Below, in pieces: positions 19,127 to 28,793 of a stretch of DNA of 64,000 bases. Every line of letters starts with the position of its first letter. Position 1 is the stretch's first letter. The notes under the pieces are model-generated. The model worked only from the letters and a program-made list of their open reading frames with translations. It was not told the origin of the DNA and did not search any database. The DNA is from Alphaproteobacteria bacterium. Its GTDB lineage: Bacteria > Pseudomonadota > Alphaproteobacteria > Thalassobaculales > Thalassobaculaceae. The position numbers were made by a program, and so were the translations under genes. The stretch spans positions 46,350-110,349 of the forward strand of contig JANSYS010000015.1 in NCBI GenBank assembly GCA_024742275.1, in the 5' to 3' direction.

Positions 19127-21349
19127 TCAGGTGGACGACCCGCGGATGGTCTTGGGACCACCGCCACGCCGCAGCGCACTGCCGCGGCCGGAAAGGCTCG
19201 GGTTCGTCATGAAATACGTATGCGCCGAGAAGTCCTCGCTCCCGGCCGGCACCCGCTCGAACCTTCCGTCCGAATGCAGGATCCAGCTGTTGGTCTGGTC
19301 CTTGAGGTTGGCCACCATAATCTGATCCAGGATCTGCCGGTGAACGGTCGGGTTCTCGATCGGGACCAGATGCTCCACCCGTCGGTACAGGTTCCGGGGC
19401 ATCCAGTCGGCCGATGAGATGTACACCTTCGCACCGTCCGACGGCAACTTCGCGCCGTTGCCGAAGACCACGATCCGCGAATGCTCTAGGAACCGCCCGA
19501 CGATGGAGCGGACGCGGATGTTCTCCGACAGTCCGTCGACGCCCGGCCGCAGACAGCATATCCCACGGATCACCAGGTCAACCTGAACGCCCGCCTGACT
19601 GGCCTTGTAGAGTTCGTCGATCAGGATCGGATCGACCAGGCTGTTCATCTTCGCCCAGATCGTCGCCGGCCGTCCGGCCTTCGCGTGTTCGATCTCCTGC
19701 TCGATCCCGTCGATGATGGTCTTGTGCAAGGTCAGCGGCGAGATCGACAGTTTCTCCATCTCCTCCGGCAGCGCGTAACCCGTCATGTAGTTGAACATTC
19801 GAGCCGCGTCCCGGCACAGCGCTGGATCGCAGGTAAAGAACGACAGGTCCGTGTAGATCTTCGCGGTGATCGGATGGTAGTTGCCGGTTCCGAAATGGAC
19901 GTAGTTGCGTAGCGCATTGCCCTCGCGCCGGACGACCAGAGACACCTTGGCATGGGTCTTCAGGTGGACAAACCCGTACACCACTTGCACCCCGGCGCGC
20001 TCCAGGTCGCGCGACAACCGGATATTGGCTTCCTCGTCGAACCGAGCCTTGATCTCGACCATGGCCGTGACGGTCTTGCCGCTTTCCGCCGCCTCGATGA
20101 GCGCCTTGACGATCGGACTGTCCTTGGACGTGCGGTACAGGGTCTGCTTGATGGCGATGACCGACGGGTCGGACGCGGCCTGCCGCAGAAACTGGACGAC
20201 GACGTCGAAGCTCTCGTAGGGATGATGGACGACGATGTCCTTTGCACGGATCGCGGCGAAGCAGTCGCCGGCGAAATCGCGGATCCGCTCGGGGAAGCGG
20301 GCGTTGAAGGGCGGCCAGAGCAGATCCGGACGCTCCGCGGTGATGAGTTGGGACAGGTCCGCCAACCCCACCATCTCTTCCAGAGCGAAAACGTCCTCCT
20401 CGGCCACGTTCAGTTCACCGATCACCATGGCCTTGAGGTCGTCCGGCATCGCAAGATTGACCGCTAGACGAATGACATTGCCACGCCGCCGCGCCTTCAG
20501 TGCCGTCTCGAACGAGAGGACCAGATCCTCCGCCTCCTCGTCGATCTCCATCTCGCTGTCCCGGATCACGCGGAACACGCCTTGTCCTGTCACCTCGTAT
20601 TTCGGGAACAGGCGGTCGACGTTGAGCAGAATGGCTTGCTCTATGGCGATGAAACGGATCGTCTCCCCCGGCAGGCGCACGAAGCGGCCGACCTGGGCCG
20701 GCAGCGGCACGAGGCCCTGCATGTCCGAGGCGCCGCCGGTTCCCCGCAGGCCCAGAACGAGGCAGAGACCCTTGTTGGGGATGAACGGAAACGGATGCGC
20801 CGGATCGATCGCAAGCGGCGTGAGTACAGGAAACACGTGCTCGCTGTAGTGGGCGCGCAGGAAGTCACGGTCCTCACGGGTGAGTTCGTCGATGTCCACG
20901 AGGTGGAAGTCCGCTTCCTTCAACTCGTCCCGCAGCCGTTTGAGGCAGGTCTGCTGGTCGCTCATCAGGATGGCGACCTCGCGGGTGATCTCCGCGAGCT
21001 GCTGCCCGGGGCTCAATCCATCGTCGCTGGCCGAGGTGATGTCGGCGTTGACCATCCCCTTAAGGCCGGCGACCCGGACCATGTAGAACTCATCCAGGTT
21101 GGAGGCGGAGATGGCGACGAACCGCAGCCGTTCCAGCAATGGATTGCGGCTGTTGAGGGATTCCTCCATCACTCTGGTATTGAAGGAAAGCCACGAGAGT
21201 TCGCGGTTGATAAGCCGTTCCGGGCTGGCGAGGGTGATCGCCGGTTGCTCCGGGGTCGATCCGTGGGCGCCCCGCCGCGATGAGGACGACACGGTATCCG
21301 TCAACGCCGTCCCACGCGCTCTGCCCGTCTTCGTCGCCTGCTTGCTCAC
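19127..21349 (-). CDS. ppk: Polyphosphate kinase 1
   Basis: Reversibly builds polyphosphate from ATP. The 740-residue protein has the PPK1 N-terminal domain ([29 protein letters not shown]), head domain, and two catalytic C-terminal domains. The autophosphorylated histidine is His485 in VHFGTGNYH; the second conserved His lies in the [17 protein letters not shown] region. GTG 21349 is chosen: GGAGAGCGAAG precedes it. Upstream at 21427-21453 are three TGTCA repeats spaced exactly 11 bp, a Pho box, so induction by PhoB under phosphate limitation is likely. Confidence 0.96.
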   Translation of the reverse strand: MSKQATKTGRARGTALTDTVSSSSRRGAHGSTPEQPAITLASPERLINRELSWLSFNTRVMEESLNSRNPLLERLRFVAISASNLDEFYMVRVAGLKGMVNADITSASDDGLSPGQQLAEITREVAILMSDQQTCLKRLRDELKEADFHLVDIDELTREDRDFLRAHYSEHVFPVLTPLAIDPAHPFPFIPNKGLCLVLGLRGTGGASDMQGLVPLPAQVGRFVRLPGETIRFIAIEQAILLNVDRLFPKYEVTGQGVFRVIRDSEMEIDEEAEDLVLSFETALKARRRGNVIRLAVNLAMPDDLKAMVIGELNVAEEDVFALEEMVGLADLSQLITAERPDLLWPPFNARFPERIRDFAGDCFAAIRAKDIVVHHPYESFDVVVQFLRQAASDPSVIAIKQTLYRTSKDSPIVKALIEAAESGKTVTAMVEIKARFDEEANIRLSRDLERAGVQVVYGFVHLKTHAKVSLVVRREGNALRNYVHFGTGNYHPITAKIYTDLSFFTCDPALCRDAARMFNYMTGYALPEEMEKLSISPLTLHKTIIDGIEQEIEHAKAGRPATIWAKMNSLVDPILIDELYKASQAGVQVDLVIRGICCLRPGVDGLSENIRVRSIVGRFLEHSRIVVFGNGAKLPSDGAKVYISSADWMPRNLYRRVEHLVPIENPTVHRQILDQIMVANLKDQTNSWILHSDGRFERVPAGSEDFSAHTYFMTNPSLSGRGSALRRGGGPKTIRGSST

Positions 21350-21424
21350 CTTCGCTCTCCTTGCCTGTCAGGCCGCCCCAGCATCGCACGGTGGAGCGGT
21401 CTTCCGTCCGGTGTACGCGCCCCG

Positions 21425-21455
21425 TGTGACAAAGACGTGACAAGGGCATGACACC
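21425..21455 (-). promoter_or_regulatory. Pho box upstream of ppk-ppx
   Basis: On the minus strand three TGTCA pentamers start exactly 11 bp apart (plus-strand TGACA at 21427-31, 21438-42 and 21449-53). This is the spacing of PhoB half-sites. It lies about 75 bp before the ppk GTG, leaving room for a -10 element and leader. Confidence 0.72.
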
Positions 21456-21476
21456 GGACGGCTTTTCGGCACGGTC

Positions 21477-22256
21477 CTAGAGAGTACCAGGGAACGCGCC
21501 GCCATCGAGCAGGATGTTCTGACCGGTCATGAAGCCGGCATGGACACTGCACATGAACGCGCAGGTGGCGCCGAATTCGTCCGGCTCACCAAAGCGGCCG
21601 GCAGGATTCTTCCCGGCCTGCTCCGCGGCATAGTCCTCGAAGGTCCGTCCTGCCTTCTCCGCCTGCAGACGCAGGTTTCCGTGCAGGCGGTCCGTGGCGA
21701 AAGGCCCCGGCAGCAGCCCGTTGATCGTCACGTTGTGCCGAACGGTCTCGCGGGCGACGCCGGCGACGAAACCGGTCAGGCCGGCGCGGGCGCCGTTGGA
21801 CAGTCCGAGATAGGAGATCGGTGCCTTGACCGCGCCTGATGTGATGTTGACGATCCGGCCGAACTTCCGGTCGATCATCCCGTCGACCGTCGACTTGATG
21901 AGTTCGATCGGCGTCAGCATGTTGGCGTTTACCGCCTTCTCCCAGTCCTCGATCTCCCAGTCGCGGAAATTGCCCGGCGGCGGACCGCCCGCATTGTTCA
22001 CGAGAATGTCGACATCGCCAGCGGCGTCCAACACCTGCTTGCGGCCCTCGGGGGTGGTGATGTCGCAAGCGACGGGAATGACCGTCACACCGGTCGCCTT
22101 GGCGATTTCGGCGGCGGTCGCTTCAATCGCCTCCTTGGTGCGTGAGTTTATGACCAAGTCGACCCCCGCTTCGGCCAAATGCATGGCGCAAGCCTTGCCG
22201 AGGCCCTTGCTGGCGGCACAGACAATCGCCTTGCGGCCCTTGATTCCAAGATCCAT
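21477..22256 (-). CDS. SDR-family oxidoreductase lacking the YxxxK motif
   Basis: 259-residue short-chain dehydrogenase-like protein related to 3-oxoacyl-ACP reductases. ATG 22256 has GGAGAGGAG upstream. Cofactor region AASKGLGKA, NNAGG and the serine in VNITSGAV are present. Where a normal SDR has YxxxK, this protein reads SYLGLSNGARAG, so the Tyr and Lys are shifted or replaced (Ser/Arg). A known BKR-like subgroup shares this feature, so it is probably not decay. It sits between hdaA (43 bp) and ppk (127 bp). The substrate is unknown. Confidence 0.82.
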   Translation of the reverse strand: MDLGIKGRKAIVCAASKGLGKACAMHLAEAGVDLVINSRTKEAIEATAAEIAKATGVTVIPVACDITTPEGRKQVLDAAGDVDILVNNAGGPPPGNFRDWEIEDWEKAVNANMLTPIELIKSTVDGMIDRKFGRIVNITSGAVKAPISYLGLSNGARAGLTGFVAGVARETVRHNVTINGLLPGPFATDRLHGNLRLQAEKAGRTFEDYAAEQAGKNPAGRFGEPDEFGATCAFMCSVHAGFMTGQNILLDGGAFPGTL

Positions 22257-22299
22257 TCGTCGGTCTCCTCTCCGGTTTGATCGCTCTTGATCGTCGTCG

Positions 22300-23052
22300 T
22301 TAACCCGGCTGCGTGTCGGCGCGATCCGAGCCCGACAATTCCGGGGCCGGCTCTTCCGCCTCCTGCGCCGCCATGACTTGGCGGGCGACACGCATCGAAA
22401 TCTTCCCGTCCCCTTCCAACGCGGCCCTATCCATACGGTCCGCCAGCCTCTCCGCGGCGTCGAACGATCGCTCCATTCGGTTGACCAGATAGGCGATCAC
22501 ACCATCCCGAACTTCAACCTGCCGATCGGCGAAGTGTTTCGCCAGCACGCCGGCCAGCAGCGCCTCGTCGGGCAAGCCTATGGTCGCCACCGGAAGGGTC
22601 GCCAATCTGGAGGCCAGATCCGGCAAGGCGATGTCCAGTCGCGTCGGGGGAACGCGCGATAGGATAACCAGCGATCCGCGCCGCTCAACCACCATATTGA
22701 AGAGATGAAAAAGCGCCTGAGCGTCCATGCTCGCATCGACGCGCTCGACCAACGCGTTCTCCGCCGTACCGAGCGCCTCCGGCACCGACTCCGGGCTCAG
22801 CGCCGTCGCGTCGATCAGCGCCGCGCCGCTCGCCGCCCGCCAGACCGCCGCAAGGTGGCTCTTGCCCGCGCCTGCTGGCCCGACGATCGCCAAGCCGCGC
22901 GCCGGTTCCGGCCAGTCCGGCCAGCGATCGATCCAGGCGGCCGCCTCCGCGTTCGACGGCCCAACCAGAAAGTCCTCGCGCCCGAAAGCGGGCCTGTAAC
23001 CGAGATCGAGAGCAAGCTGTCGTCGGGGCGGGGCGTCAGTGCTTGTGATCAT
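22300..23052 (-). CDS. hdaA: DnaA regulatory inactivator HdaA
   Basis: AAA+ protein homologous to DnaA domain III; with the sliding clamp it stimulates ATP hydrolysis on DnaA to stop re-initiation. ATG 23052 (overlapping the AI-2E gene end by 17 bp) gives 250 residues that begin with a RQLALDLGY motif. This is the QL-LDL clamp-binding peptide expected at the N-terminus of Hda. Walker A is VGPAGAGKSHLA. Walker B is degenerate (LVERVDAS). The HdaA/AI-2E/DUF2066 arrangement is conserved in alphaproteobacteria. Confidence 0.9.
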   Translation of the reverse strand: MITSTDAPPRRQLALDLGYRPAFGREDFLVGPSNAEAAAWIDRWPDWPEPARGLAIVGPAGAGKSHLAAVWRAASGAALIDATALSPESVPEALGTAENALVERVDASMDAQALFHLFNMVVERRGSLVILSRVPPTRLDIALPDLASRLATLPVATIGLPDEALLAGVLAKHFADRQVEVRDGVIAYLVNRMERSFDAAERLADRMDRAALEGDGKISMRVARQVMAAQEAEEPAPELSGSDRADTQPG

Positions 23053-24136
23053 CGATTTCAGCGCGAACCGGCTCATCGTCCGGCGGCGGTATCCCATGCA
23101 AGTGGAGCGGGCTGGCGAGATATTGTTGCAGCGCGAACCGCGTCAAGACCCCGACCACCGCCGCCACCGGAACCGCGAGCAACACGCCGAGAAAGCCGAA
23201 GAGCGCCCCCCCGGCGAGCAGTGCGAAGATGACCCAGACCGGGTGCAGTCCGACCGCTTCCCCCACAAGATTCGGTGTCAGGAAGTTGCCCTCGATCAAC
23301 TGTCCGGCGACGAAAATCGCCGCGACCACCGCGACCGGCTCCCAGGTTCCGAACTGCGCCGTGGCGAGGCCAATGCTGAGGATCGCTCCGAGAGTAGAGC
23401 CGACGAAGGGCACGAAGGAAATGAGACCGGCAAAAAGTCCGATCACCAGACCGAAGTTCAGGCCGGCCAGCGACAATCCGGCGGCGTAGAACACGCCGAG
23501 AATAAGACAAACCGTGCTCTGACCCCGCACGAAGGCGGCCAGTGTCTGGTCGATCGCGCGCATCTGTTCACGGATCGCATCCGCCTGATCGCGCGGCAAC
23601 CACCCATCTACCGCGGCAACGATCTTGTCCCAGTCTCTCAACAGGTAGAACGAGACGAGCGGGGTGATCACCAGGATCGAGATCAGGTTCGCCAACCAGG
23701 CGCCGCCGCTCAGCAGTTTGCCGAAAATGTTCCCTATCCATTTCAGCGCGTTACCGGCGAGGTCGGGCAGCTTGCTCATCGCCGCGCCCTGGTCAAAGCC
23801 CAGCATGAGTTCCTGAAGCTTGGGCCCGATGCGATCGCGAACCAGCTCAACGTAGCCGGGGACCGCCTTGATGAACTGGTCGACCTGCTGCTGCAGGATT
23901 GGCAGGAGCAAGAGCAGGAGGCCGATCGTGACGATGAAAAACGACAACAGGACGATCGTCGTCGCGAGTGTCCGGCTTAGCTTCAACCGCTCCAGCCGGT
24001 CCGCGACCGGATCCAACAGATAGGCGACCGCCATACCGGCTACGAAGGGGAGCAGGACGTGCCGCAGGACGTATGTGGCCAGCAGAAAGGCCACCAGCAA
24101 CAGCAGCCAGAAGACTTGCCGTTCGCGACGGGTCAC
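23036..24136 (-). CDS. AI-2E family (PerM-type) transporter
   Basis: 366-residue inner-membrane protein with about eight hydrophobic segments, a large periplasmic loop (about 85-150), and the family motifs GLISFVPFVGSTLGAI and LTPNLVGEAVGLHPVWVI. The substrate is unproven; family members include TqsA-like AI-2 exporters and sodium/proton antiporters. GTG 24136 overlaps the TGA of the DUF2066 gene (GTGA), and its end overlaps hdaA, so the three are tightly coupled. Confidence 0.9.
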   Translation of the reverse strand: MTRRERQVFWLLLLVAFLLATYVLRHVLLPFVAGMAVAYLLDPVADRLERLKLSRTLATTIVLLSFFIVTIGLLLLLLPILQQQVDQFIKAVPGYVELVRDRIGPKLQELMLGFDQGAAMSKLPDLAGNALKWIGNIFGKLLSGGAWLANLISILVITPLVSFYLLRDWDKIVAAVDGWLPRDQADAIREQMRAIDQTLAAFVRGQSTVCLILGVFYAAGLSLAGLNFGLVIGLFAGLISFVPFVGSTLGAILSIGLATAQFGTWEPVAVVAAIFVAGQLIEGNFLTPNLVGEAVGLHPVWVIFALLAGGALFGFLGVLLAVPVAAVVGVLTRFALQQYLASPLHLHGIPPPDDEPVRAEIDDHKH

Positions 24137-25353
24137 GACCGCTGACCGCTTGCCGGGACGTAGGACGGCGCGGTGGAGCCGGGTGCCGGCGTTGTCGTGT
24201 TCGATGTGCCGACCGGCGGCGCCTCCGGCTCAGGACGCGTTGGCACCGGAATCTCCTGACCACGCTGAACTAGGATGTAGTCGCCGGCCCCCGGAACGAG
24301 GCGCAGATTGCGCTGCTCCAGCGCCACGCGGAGCTGTTCGGCATCGCCGTTGACCCAGAGATCCACCAGCGCCTCCTTACGGGTCATCTGCACGACGTCG
24401 AACCGGGAGACGACCAGCGTGTTCTCCAGGCCCTCCCGTATCGCCAGCCATCGCCCCATGCTGTCGATCGGCACCGTGACCGTGACGCGCGATTCGAGCC
24501 CGCTACGGACCAGATTGCTCATTTTCCAGGAGTCCTCAACCAGCTCGACAGCCCGCCGCACGGCCGGAGCGTACCGAACCGCCTCGCCGGCGTCGGACAC
24601 GGAGAGGGTCTCCACGGGCGGCGGCGCCACGGTTTCGATCTGAGTGGTCCCGGTGCCGCTCGGGCCAATTCGCTGCACCGAGATTTCGACCGCTCCAGCC
24701 GATCTCGGCCTCGCCAGGACGATGACGGCATCACGGGCCCCGTAGCGCTCCGCCATCCGTGCAAGCGCGTCTTCGTCGCCTCCGAGTGCCTGCGCGGTCG
24801 TCAGGTCTCTCACATCGGCGATATCGCCGTACGGCACCACGAAAGGCACGAGACCCAGCCCGATTATTGTATTCGCCCACGCAGCGCGAAACGGGTTCCC
24901 CTCCTCCCACAGCAGAGGGCCGGCGCCGGTGTCCAGAAGAGGGATCACCAGAACGGGGAGGCTGCGGGTCTCGGCGAAGCCCACGCCGCGCGCGGTAAGA
25001 AACCGGCGGACGCCGGCCGGATCGAAAGCGAAGGTCATCCGGCCGACATAGCGTACGGCGGATGTCCTCTCTTCTTCGACTTCGAAACCGAGGCTCAGGT
25101 TGGCAAGCTCATCGTCCGTCGGGAGCGCTACGGACGGCACGACGGCGCTCGGCACGAGACGAGCCACAAGGCGGCCCAGCGCCTGTCGCCGACCTTCGGC
25201 AATCGCCTGCTCGCGGGCCGCGGACGGGCTTTCGGCGGTCGCATCCACCACAACGCCGCGCACCGTGTAAATCTCCTGCGCGAACGCGGACCCACCACCG
25301 ATCGACGCGGCGATAAGAACGAGCGATGCGAAAAGGATGGAGCGATGGAACAC
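24133..25353 (-). CDS. DUF2066 exported protein
   Basis: 406-residue protein of unknown function. GTG 25353, with GGGAAG upstream, puts the signal peptide (ending SAFAQEIY) at the N-terminus; the frame runs 65 codons further with no signal sequence at its front. The DUF2066 part has the conserved AREQAIAEGRRQALGRLVARLVP. The C-terminus is Pro/Thr-rich. It is the first gene of DUF2066 - AI-2E - hdaA and divergent from purM. Confidence 0.8.
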   Translation of the reverse strand: MFHRSILFASLVLIAASIGGGSAFAQEIYTVRGVVVDATAESPSAAREQAIAEGRRQALGRLVARLVPSAVVPSVALPTDDELANLSLGFEVEEERTSAVRYVGRMTFAFDPAGVRRFLTARGVGFAETRSLPVLVIPLLDTGAGPLLWEEGNPFRAAWANTIIGLGLVPFVVPYGDIADVRDLTTAQALGGDEDALARMAERYGARDAVIVLARPRSAGAVEISVQRIGPSGTGTTQIETVAPPPVETLSVSDAGEAVRYAPAVRRAVELVEDSWKMSNLVRSGLESRVTVTVPIDSMGRWLAIREGLENTLVVSRFDVVQMTRKEALVDLWVNGDAEQLRVALEQRNLRLVPGAGDYILVQRGQEIPVPTRPEPEAPPVGTSNTTTPAPGSTAPSYVPASGQRS

Positions 25354-25468
25354 GGTTGCTTCCCACTTGCCGCTTGCCGGAACCACGAGCGCCACGGCAT
25401 AAACCGCGAACGTGGCGAAACGGTGACCATCCGAGGGATGGATACCGCCGCCGGACTTATAGCCCAGC

Positions 25469-26593
25469 ATGGTGGAGGACACCATAACCGCCCCTAGCGA
25501 CAATTCACCGGAGGACCCGGAGAGCGGGCGTCCGAACACGCCGCTCACCTACCGCGACGCGGGCGTCGACATCGACGCGGGCGACGCCCTGGTCGAGGCG
25601 ATCAAGCCACTGGCCGCCTCGACCCGGCGGCCCGGCGCCAATGCCGACCTCGGCGGGTTCGGCGGTCTCTTCGATCTGAAAGCGGCGGGCTTCTCGGATC
25701 CGATCCTGGTCGCCGCCACCGACGGGGTCGGCACCAAGCTCCGGGTCGCCATCGAGGCGGGCAAACACGACACGGTCGGAATCGACCTCGTCGCCATGTG
25801 CGTCAACGATCTGGTCGTTCAGGGCGCGGAACCCCTGATGTTCCTCGACTACTACGCCACCGGCAGACTTGAGGTCGCCGTCGCCCGCGACGTGGTCGCC
25901 GGTATCGCCGAAGGATGCCGCCAGGCCGGATGCGGCCTGATCGGCGGTGAGACGGCGGAAATGCCGGGCATGTATTCAGAGGGCGACTACGATCTCGCCG
26001 GGTTTTCGGTCGGCGCCGTCGAACGCGACCGGGTTCTCGAGCGCGACCGGGTCGCCGCCGGCGACATCGTCATCGGCCTGCCCTCCTCCGGTGTCCATTC
26101 CAACGGCTATTCCCTGGTTCGCCGGGTGATCGAACGCTCCGGGCTCGCCTGGGACGCGGCGGCCCCGTTCGATGCCGGCAAGACCCTGGCGGAGGCATTG
26201 CTGGCGCCGACGCGGATCTATGTAAAATCCTGTCTCGCTGCGCTTCGGACCGACGGGGTCCATGGATTCGTGCATGTGACCGGAGGCGGTCTGATCGAGA
26301 ATCCGCCTCGGGTCTACGGCGACGATCTGACCATGCGCCTCGATCTCTCGGCCTGGACGCCTCCGCCCGTCTTCCCTTGGCTCGCCGCGCAGGGCGGCAT
26401 CGAGGGACGCGAAATGCTTCGTACCTTCAATTGCGGCCTCGGCATGCTCGTCGTCGTCGCGGCGGACACCGCCGACGCCGTCGAAACGGCGTTGACCGAC
26501 GCCGGCGAAGCGCCGGTGCGGGTCGGACGGATCGAACCGCGGGCCGGCGATGCGGTCGTGTTCGACGGGCTCGAGCAAACCTGGCTGGCGTGA
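25469..26593 (+). CDS. purM: Phosphoribosylformylglycinamidine cyclo-ligase
   Basis: Fifth step of de novo purine synthesis: ATP-dependent closure of FGAM to AIR. The 374-residue protein has the PurM core: [45 protein letters not shown] and [13 protein letters not shown]. There is an N-terminal extension of about 25 residues. ATG 25469 (or the GTG one codon later) follows a 115-bp divergent region shared with the DUF2066 gene. The stop overlaps purN (TGATG). Confidence 0.97.
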   Translation: MVEDTITAPSDNSPEDPESGRPNTPLTYRDAGVDIDAGDALVEAIKPLAASTRRPGANADLGGFGGLFDLKAAGFSDPILVAATDGVGTKLRVAIEAGKHDTVGIDLVAMCVNDLVVQGAEPLMFLDYYATGRLEVAVARDVVAGIAEGCRQAGCGLIGGETAEMPGMYSEGDYDLAGFSVGAVERDRVLERDRVAAGDIVIGLPSSGVHSNGYSLVRRVIERSGLAWDAAAPFDAGKTLAEALLAPTRIYVKSCLAALRTDGVHGFVHVTGGGLIENPPRVYGDDLTMRLDLSAWTPPPVFPWLAAQGGIEGREMLRTFNCGLGMLVVVAADTADAVETALTDAGEAPVRVGRIEPRAGDAVVFDGLEQTWLA

Positions 26594-27201
26594 TGTCGCG
26601 CAAACGGGTCGGCGTGCTGATTTCCGGCGGCGGCAGCAACCTGCAGGCGCTGATCGACGCCGCCGCCGCTCCCGACTACCCCGCCGAGATCGTGCTGGTG
26701 ATCTCGAACCGCGCCGATGCCTTTGGGCTCGAACGCGCCGCAAAGGCAGGGATCGCCACCCGGATCATCGATCACAAGCGGTTTCCGGACCGCGAGAGCT
26801 TCGACCGGGAGACGGATTCCGCCCTGCGGGACGCCGCCTGCGAGATCGTCTGCCTCGCCGGTTTCATGCGTATTCTCACGCCGGCCTTCGTCGAGGCGTG
26901 GCAAGGCCGCATGCTGAACATCCATCCGTCGTTGCTGCCGTCCTTCAAGGGTCTCCACGTCCAGCGACAGGCGCTGGAGGCAGGAGTGAAGATCGCCGGA
27001 TGCACCGTCCATCTGGTCACGCCGGATCTGGACGACGGCCCGATCCTTGAGCAGGCGGCCGTGCCGGTGCTCGACGGCGACGACGAGTCGTCGCTCTCCG
27101 CTCGGATTCTGGAACAGGAGCATCGGATCTATCCGCGCGCCCTAGCTGCCCTCGCAGCGGGTCGAATTCGGCTCGAAGGGCGCCGCGCCCTGACCTCCTA
27201 G
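26593..27201 (+). CDS. purN: Phosphoribosylglycinamide formyltransferase
   Basis: Third step of purine synthesis, using 10-formyl-tetrahydrofolate. ATG 26593 shares one base with the purM stop; 202 residues. GART signature: ISGGGSNLQ near the start, then the catalytic triad Asn109 and His111 (LNIHPSLLPSFKG) and Asp148 (DLDDGPIL). Translationally coupled to purM. Confidence 0.97.
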   Translation: MSRKRVGVLISGGGSNLQALIDAAAAPDYPAEIVLVISNRADAFGLERAAKAGIATRIIDHKRFPDRESFDRETDSALRDAACEIVCLAGFMRILTPAFVEAWQGRMLNIHPSLLPSFKGLHVQRQALEAGVKIAGCTVHLVTPDLDDGPILEQAAVPVLDGDDESSLSARILEQEHRIYPRALAALAAGRIRLEGRRALTS

Positions 27202-27308
27202 CCCGGCCGTCGCGATCGCAGACGCCGGGCGTCTCGGTGGCCGTCTTGTTGCACCGAGAAACCCCGTTCTAGACTTCGCGTCGACAAAAACGATCGGAGC
27301 CCGATCCC

Positions 27309-27920
27309 ATGCGCCTGCCCCTGACCGCCGTCCTTTCCGCCGTTCTGACCGCTACCGTTCTCGGGAGCCTAGCGACCCCGGCACTGGCCCATACGGGCGG
27401 CGCTCCAGCAACCAGCATCCTGGCCGGTTTCCTTCATCCCCTGAGCGGCATCTTCCATGTGCTCAGCATGGTGTCCATCGGAACCATGGCCGCGCTGGTC
27501 GGCGGCCGGGCTCTCTGGACAGTCCCCGCCGCCTTTATCGCGGTCATGGTCGCAGGCGCGGCCGTCGGTTTGCAGGGGATCGCGCTGCCGATGGTCGAGT
27601 TGGGGATCGCGCTATCCGTCGTAGTTCTGGGGATTGCAACCGCTTGCGGCCGATCCGTGCCGGAAAGCGCCGCTGTCGCCATGGCCGCCGTCTTCGCCGT
27701 GTTTCACGGTCATGTCCACGGCTCGGAGATGGCGCTCTCGGTCGCCACGGCGCTGTTCGGCGCAGGATTCGTTCTCGCGACCGCGCTGCTCCATGCGCTC
27801 GGCCTGTTCGGCGCCCGGCTTCTCAACCGCCGGTTCGACGCGATGGGAACCGCCACCGTTCGGCTCGCCGGGCTGGGCGTGGCAGCGACCGGATTGGGCA
27901 TGGTCGGGGCGATGATCTGA
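27309..27920 (+). CDS. HupE/UreJ-like metal permease (variant motif)
   Basis: 203-residue membrane protein with a signal peptide (ending ALAHTGG) and about six hydrophobic segments. Family features are the histidine right after cleavage, HPLSGIFH (43-50) and FHGHVHGSEM. HupE/UreJ proteins import nickel or cobalt. The canonical motif is HPxxGxDH; here Phe49 replaces Asp, which may affect metal binding. No urease, hydrogenase or cobalamin gene is nearby. It lies 107 bp after purN. Confidence 0.78.
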   Translation: MRLPLTAVLSAVLTATVLGSLATPALAHTGGAPATSILAGFLHPLSGIFHVLSMVSIGTMAALVGGRALWTVPAAFIAVMVAGAAVGLQGIALPMVELGIALSVVVLGIATACGRSVPESAAVAMAAVFAVFHGHVHGSEMALSVATALFGAGFVLATALLHALGLFGARLLNRRFDAMGTATVRLAGLGVAATGLGMVGAMI

Positions 27921-28009
27921 GCCCGTCGCAAGACACTTTTCGCCCGGCGCCGGTTCCCGTATAACCGGTGTCAGACGAACATATCTGCGCCTGGGAGGGC
28001 ATTGGCACG

Positions 28010-28144
28010 ATGGCCGGTAACGATCAATTCGCCGAAATGCATCGGGAACGGAAGGCGTTCTGGGACGGCTTCATGAGCTTCACCCTGTGGAGCGGCATCG
28101 TGATCGCCGTCATCGTCATCCTGATGGCGATCTTCCTGGTCTGA
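28010..28144 (+). CDS. aa3-type cytochrome c oxidase subunit IV
   Basis: 44-residue single-span protein: a charged amphipathic N-terminus with the family pattern (MHRERKAFWDGFMSF) then a hydrophobic helix rich in Ile/Val. This matches the bacterial aa3-type subunit IV family known from alphaproteobacterial oxidase crystals. CTGGGAGGG lies 14 bases upstream. It stands alone, far from any cox genes in the window, as is common. Confidence 0.85.
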   Translation: MAGNDQFAEMHRERKAFWDGFMSFTLWSGIVIAVIVILMAIFLV

Positions 28145-28162
28145 GCGGCGCTTCCGCCGAGA

Positions 28163-28195
28163 CGAAAAAGGGCCGGTCCTGAGGACCGGCCCTTC
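28163..28195. terminator. Bidirectional terminator between the oxidase subunit and ndk
   Basis: Perfect 10-bp stem GGGCCGGTCC / GGACCGGCCC with a 3-base loop. An A5 run on the left supplies a T-run for leftward (ndk) transcripts; on the right CTT follows for the rightward gene. Confidence 0.8.
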
Positions 28196-28223
28196 GCGTT
28201 CGCGATTCTCGAGGAGCGCCGGA

Positions 28224-28646
28224 TCAGCCGACGATCTCGTTGCCGCTGAAGAACTGGGCGATTTCGATCGCCGCCGTCTCCGGCGCGTCGGACCCATGCA
28301 CCGAGTTCTCGCCGATCGACTTGGCGAACGCCTTGCGGATCGTACCCTCGGCGGCCTGCTCCGGATTGGTGGCGCCCATCACGTCGCGGTACTTGGCGAT
28401 GGCGTCCTCGCCCTCCAGCACCTGGACGACGACCGGCGCGGAGATCATGAAGTCGACCAACTCGCCGAAGAACGGACGCTCCTTGTGGACGGCGTAGAAG
28501 GTCTCGGCCTGGCCGCGGGTCATCTGGATCCGCTTCTGGGCGACGATGCGCAGGCCCGCCTCTTCGATCTTGGCGTTGACGGCACCGGTCAGGTTCCGCT
28601 CGGTGGCGTCCGGCTTGATGATGGAGAAGGTGCGCTGGAGGGCCAT
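28224..28646 (-). CDS. ndk: Nucleoside diphosphate kinase
   Basis: Transfers the gamma phosphate among nucleoside triphosphates through a phosphohistidine. 140 residues, full length, beginning [14 protein letters not shown], with the active-site histidine at His117 in NSVHGSD. Family positions KPDA and MMxSGP-like (MISAPVV) are present; the usual SGP is SAP here. Upstream 147 bp separates it from holC on the same strand. Confidence 0.97.
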   Translation of the reverse strand: MALQRTFSIIKPDATERNLTGAVNAKIEEAGLRIVAQKRIQMTRGQAETFYAVHKERPFFGELVDFMISAPVVVQVLEGEDAIAKYRDVMGATNPEQAAEGTIRKAFAKSIGENSVHGSDAPETAAIEIAQFFSGNEIVG

Positions 28647-28793
28647 GGCTCTCTCTTCCGTTGGCAGATAGGTTGATGAAATCGGCGGGTCCGAGCGGTA
28701 CTGATCGCACCGACGGGACGCTCGCGCGCCTTATAGCGATGCGGTTACTCGGCGGCAAGCGGCGCGGGCAATCCGACTGGGCTGGAGCGCGTC

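Noticed and set aside
27201..27230. GCCCGGC/GCCGGGC hairpin after purN as a terminator
   Set aside because: Seven-base stem with a large interior and no T-run.
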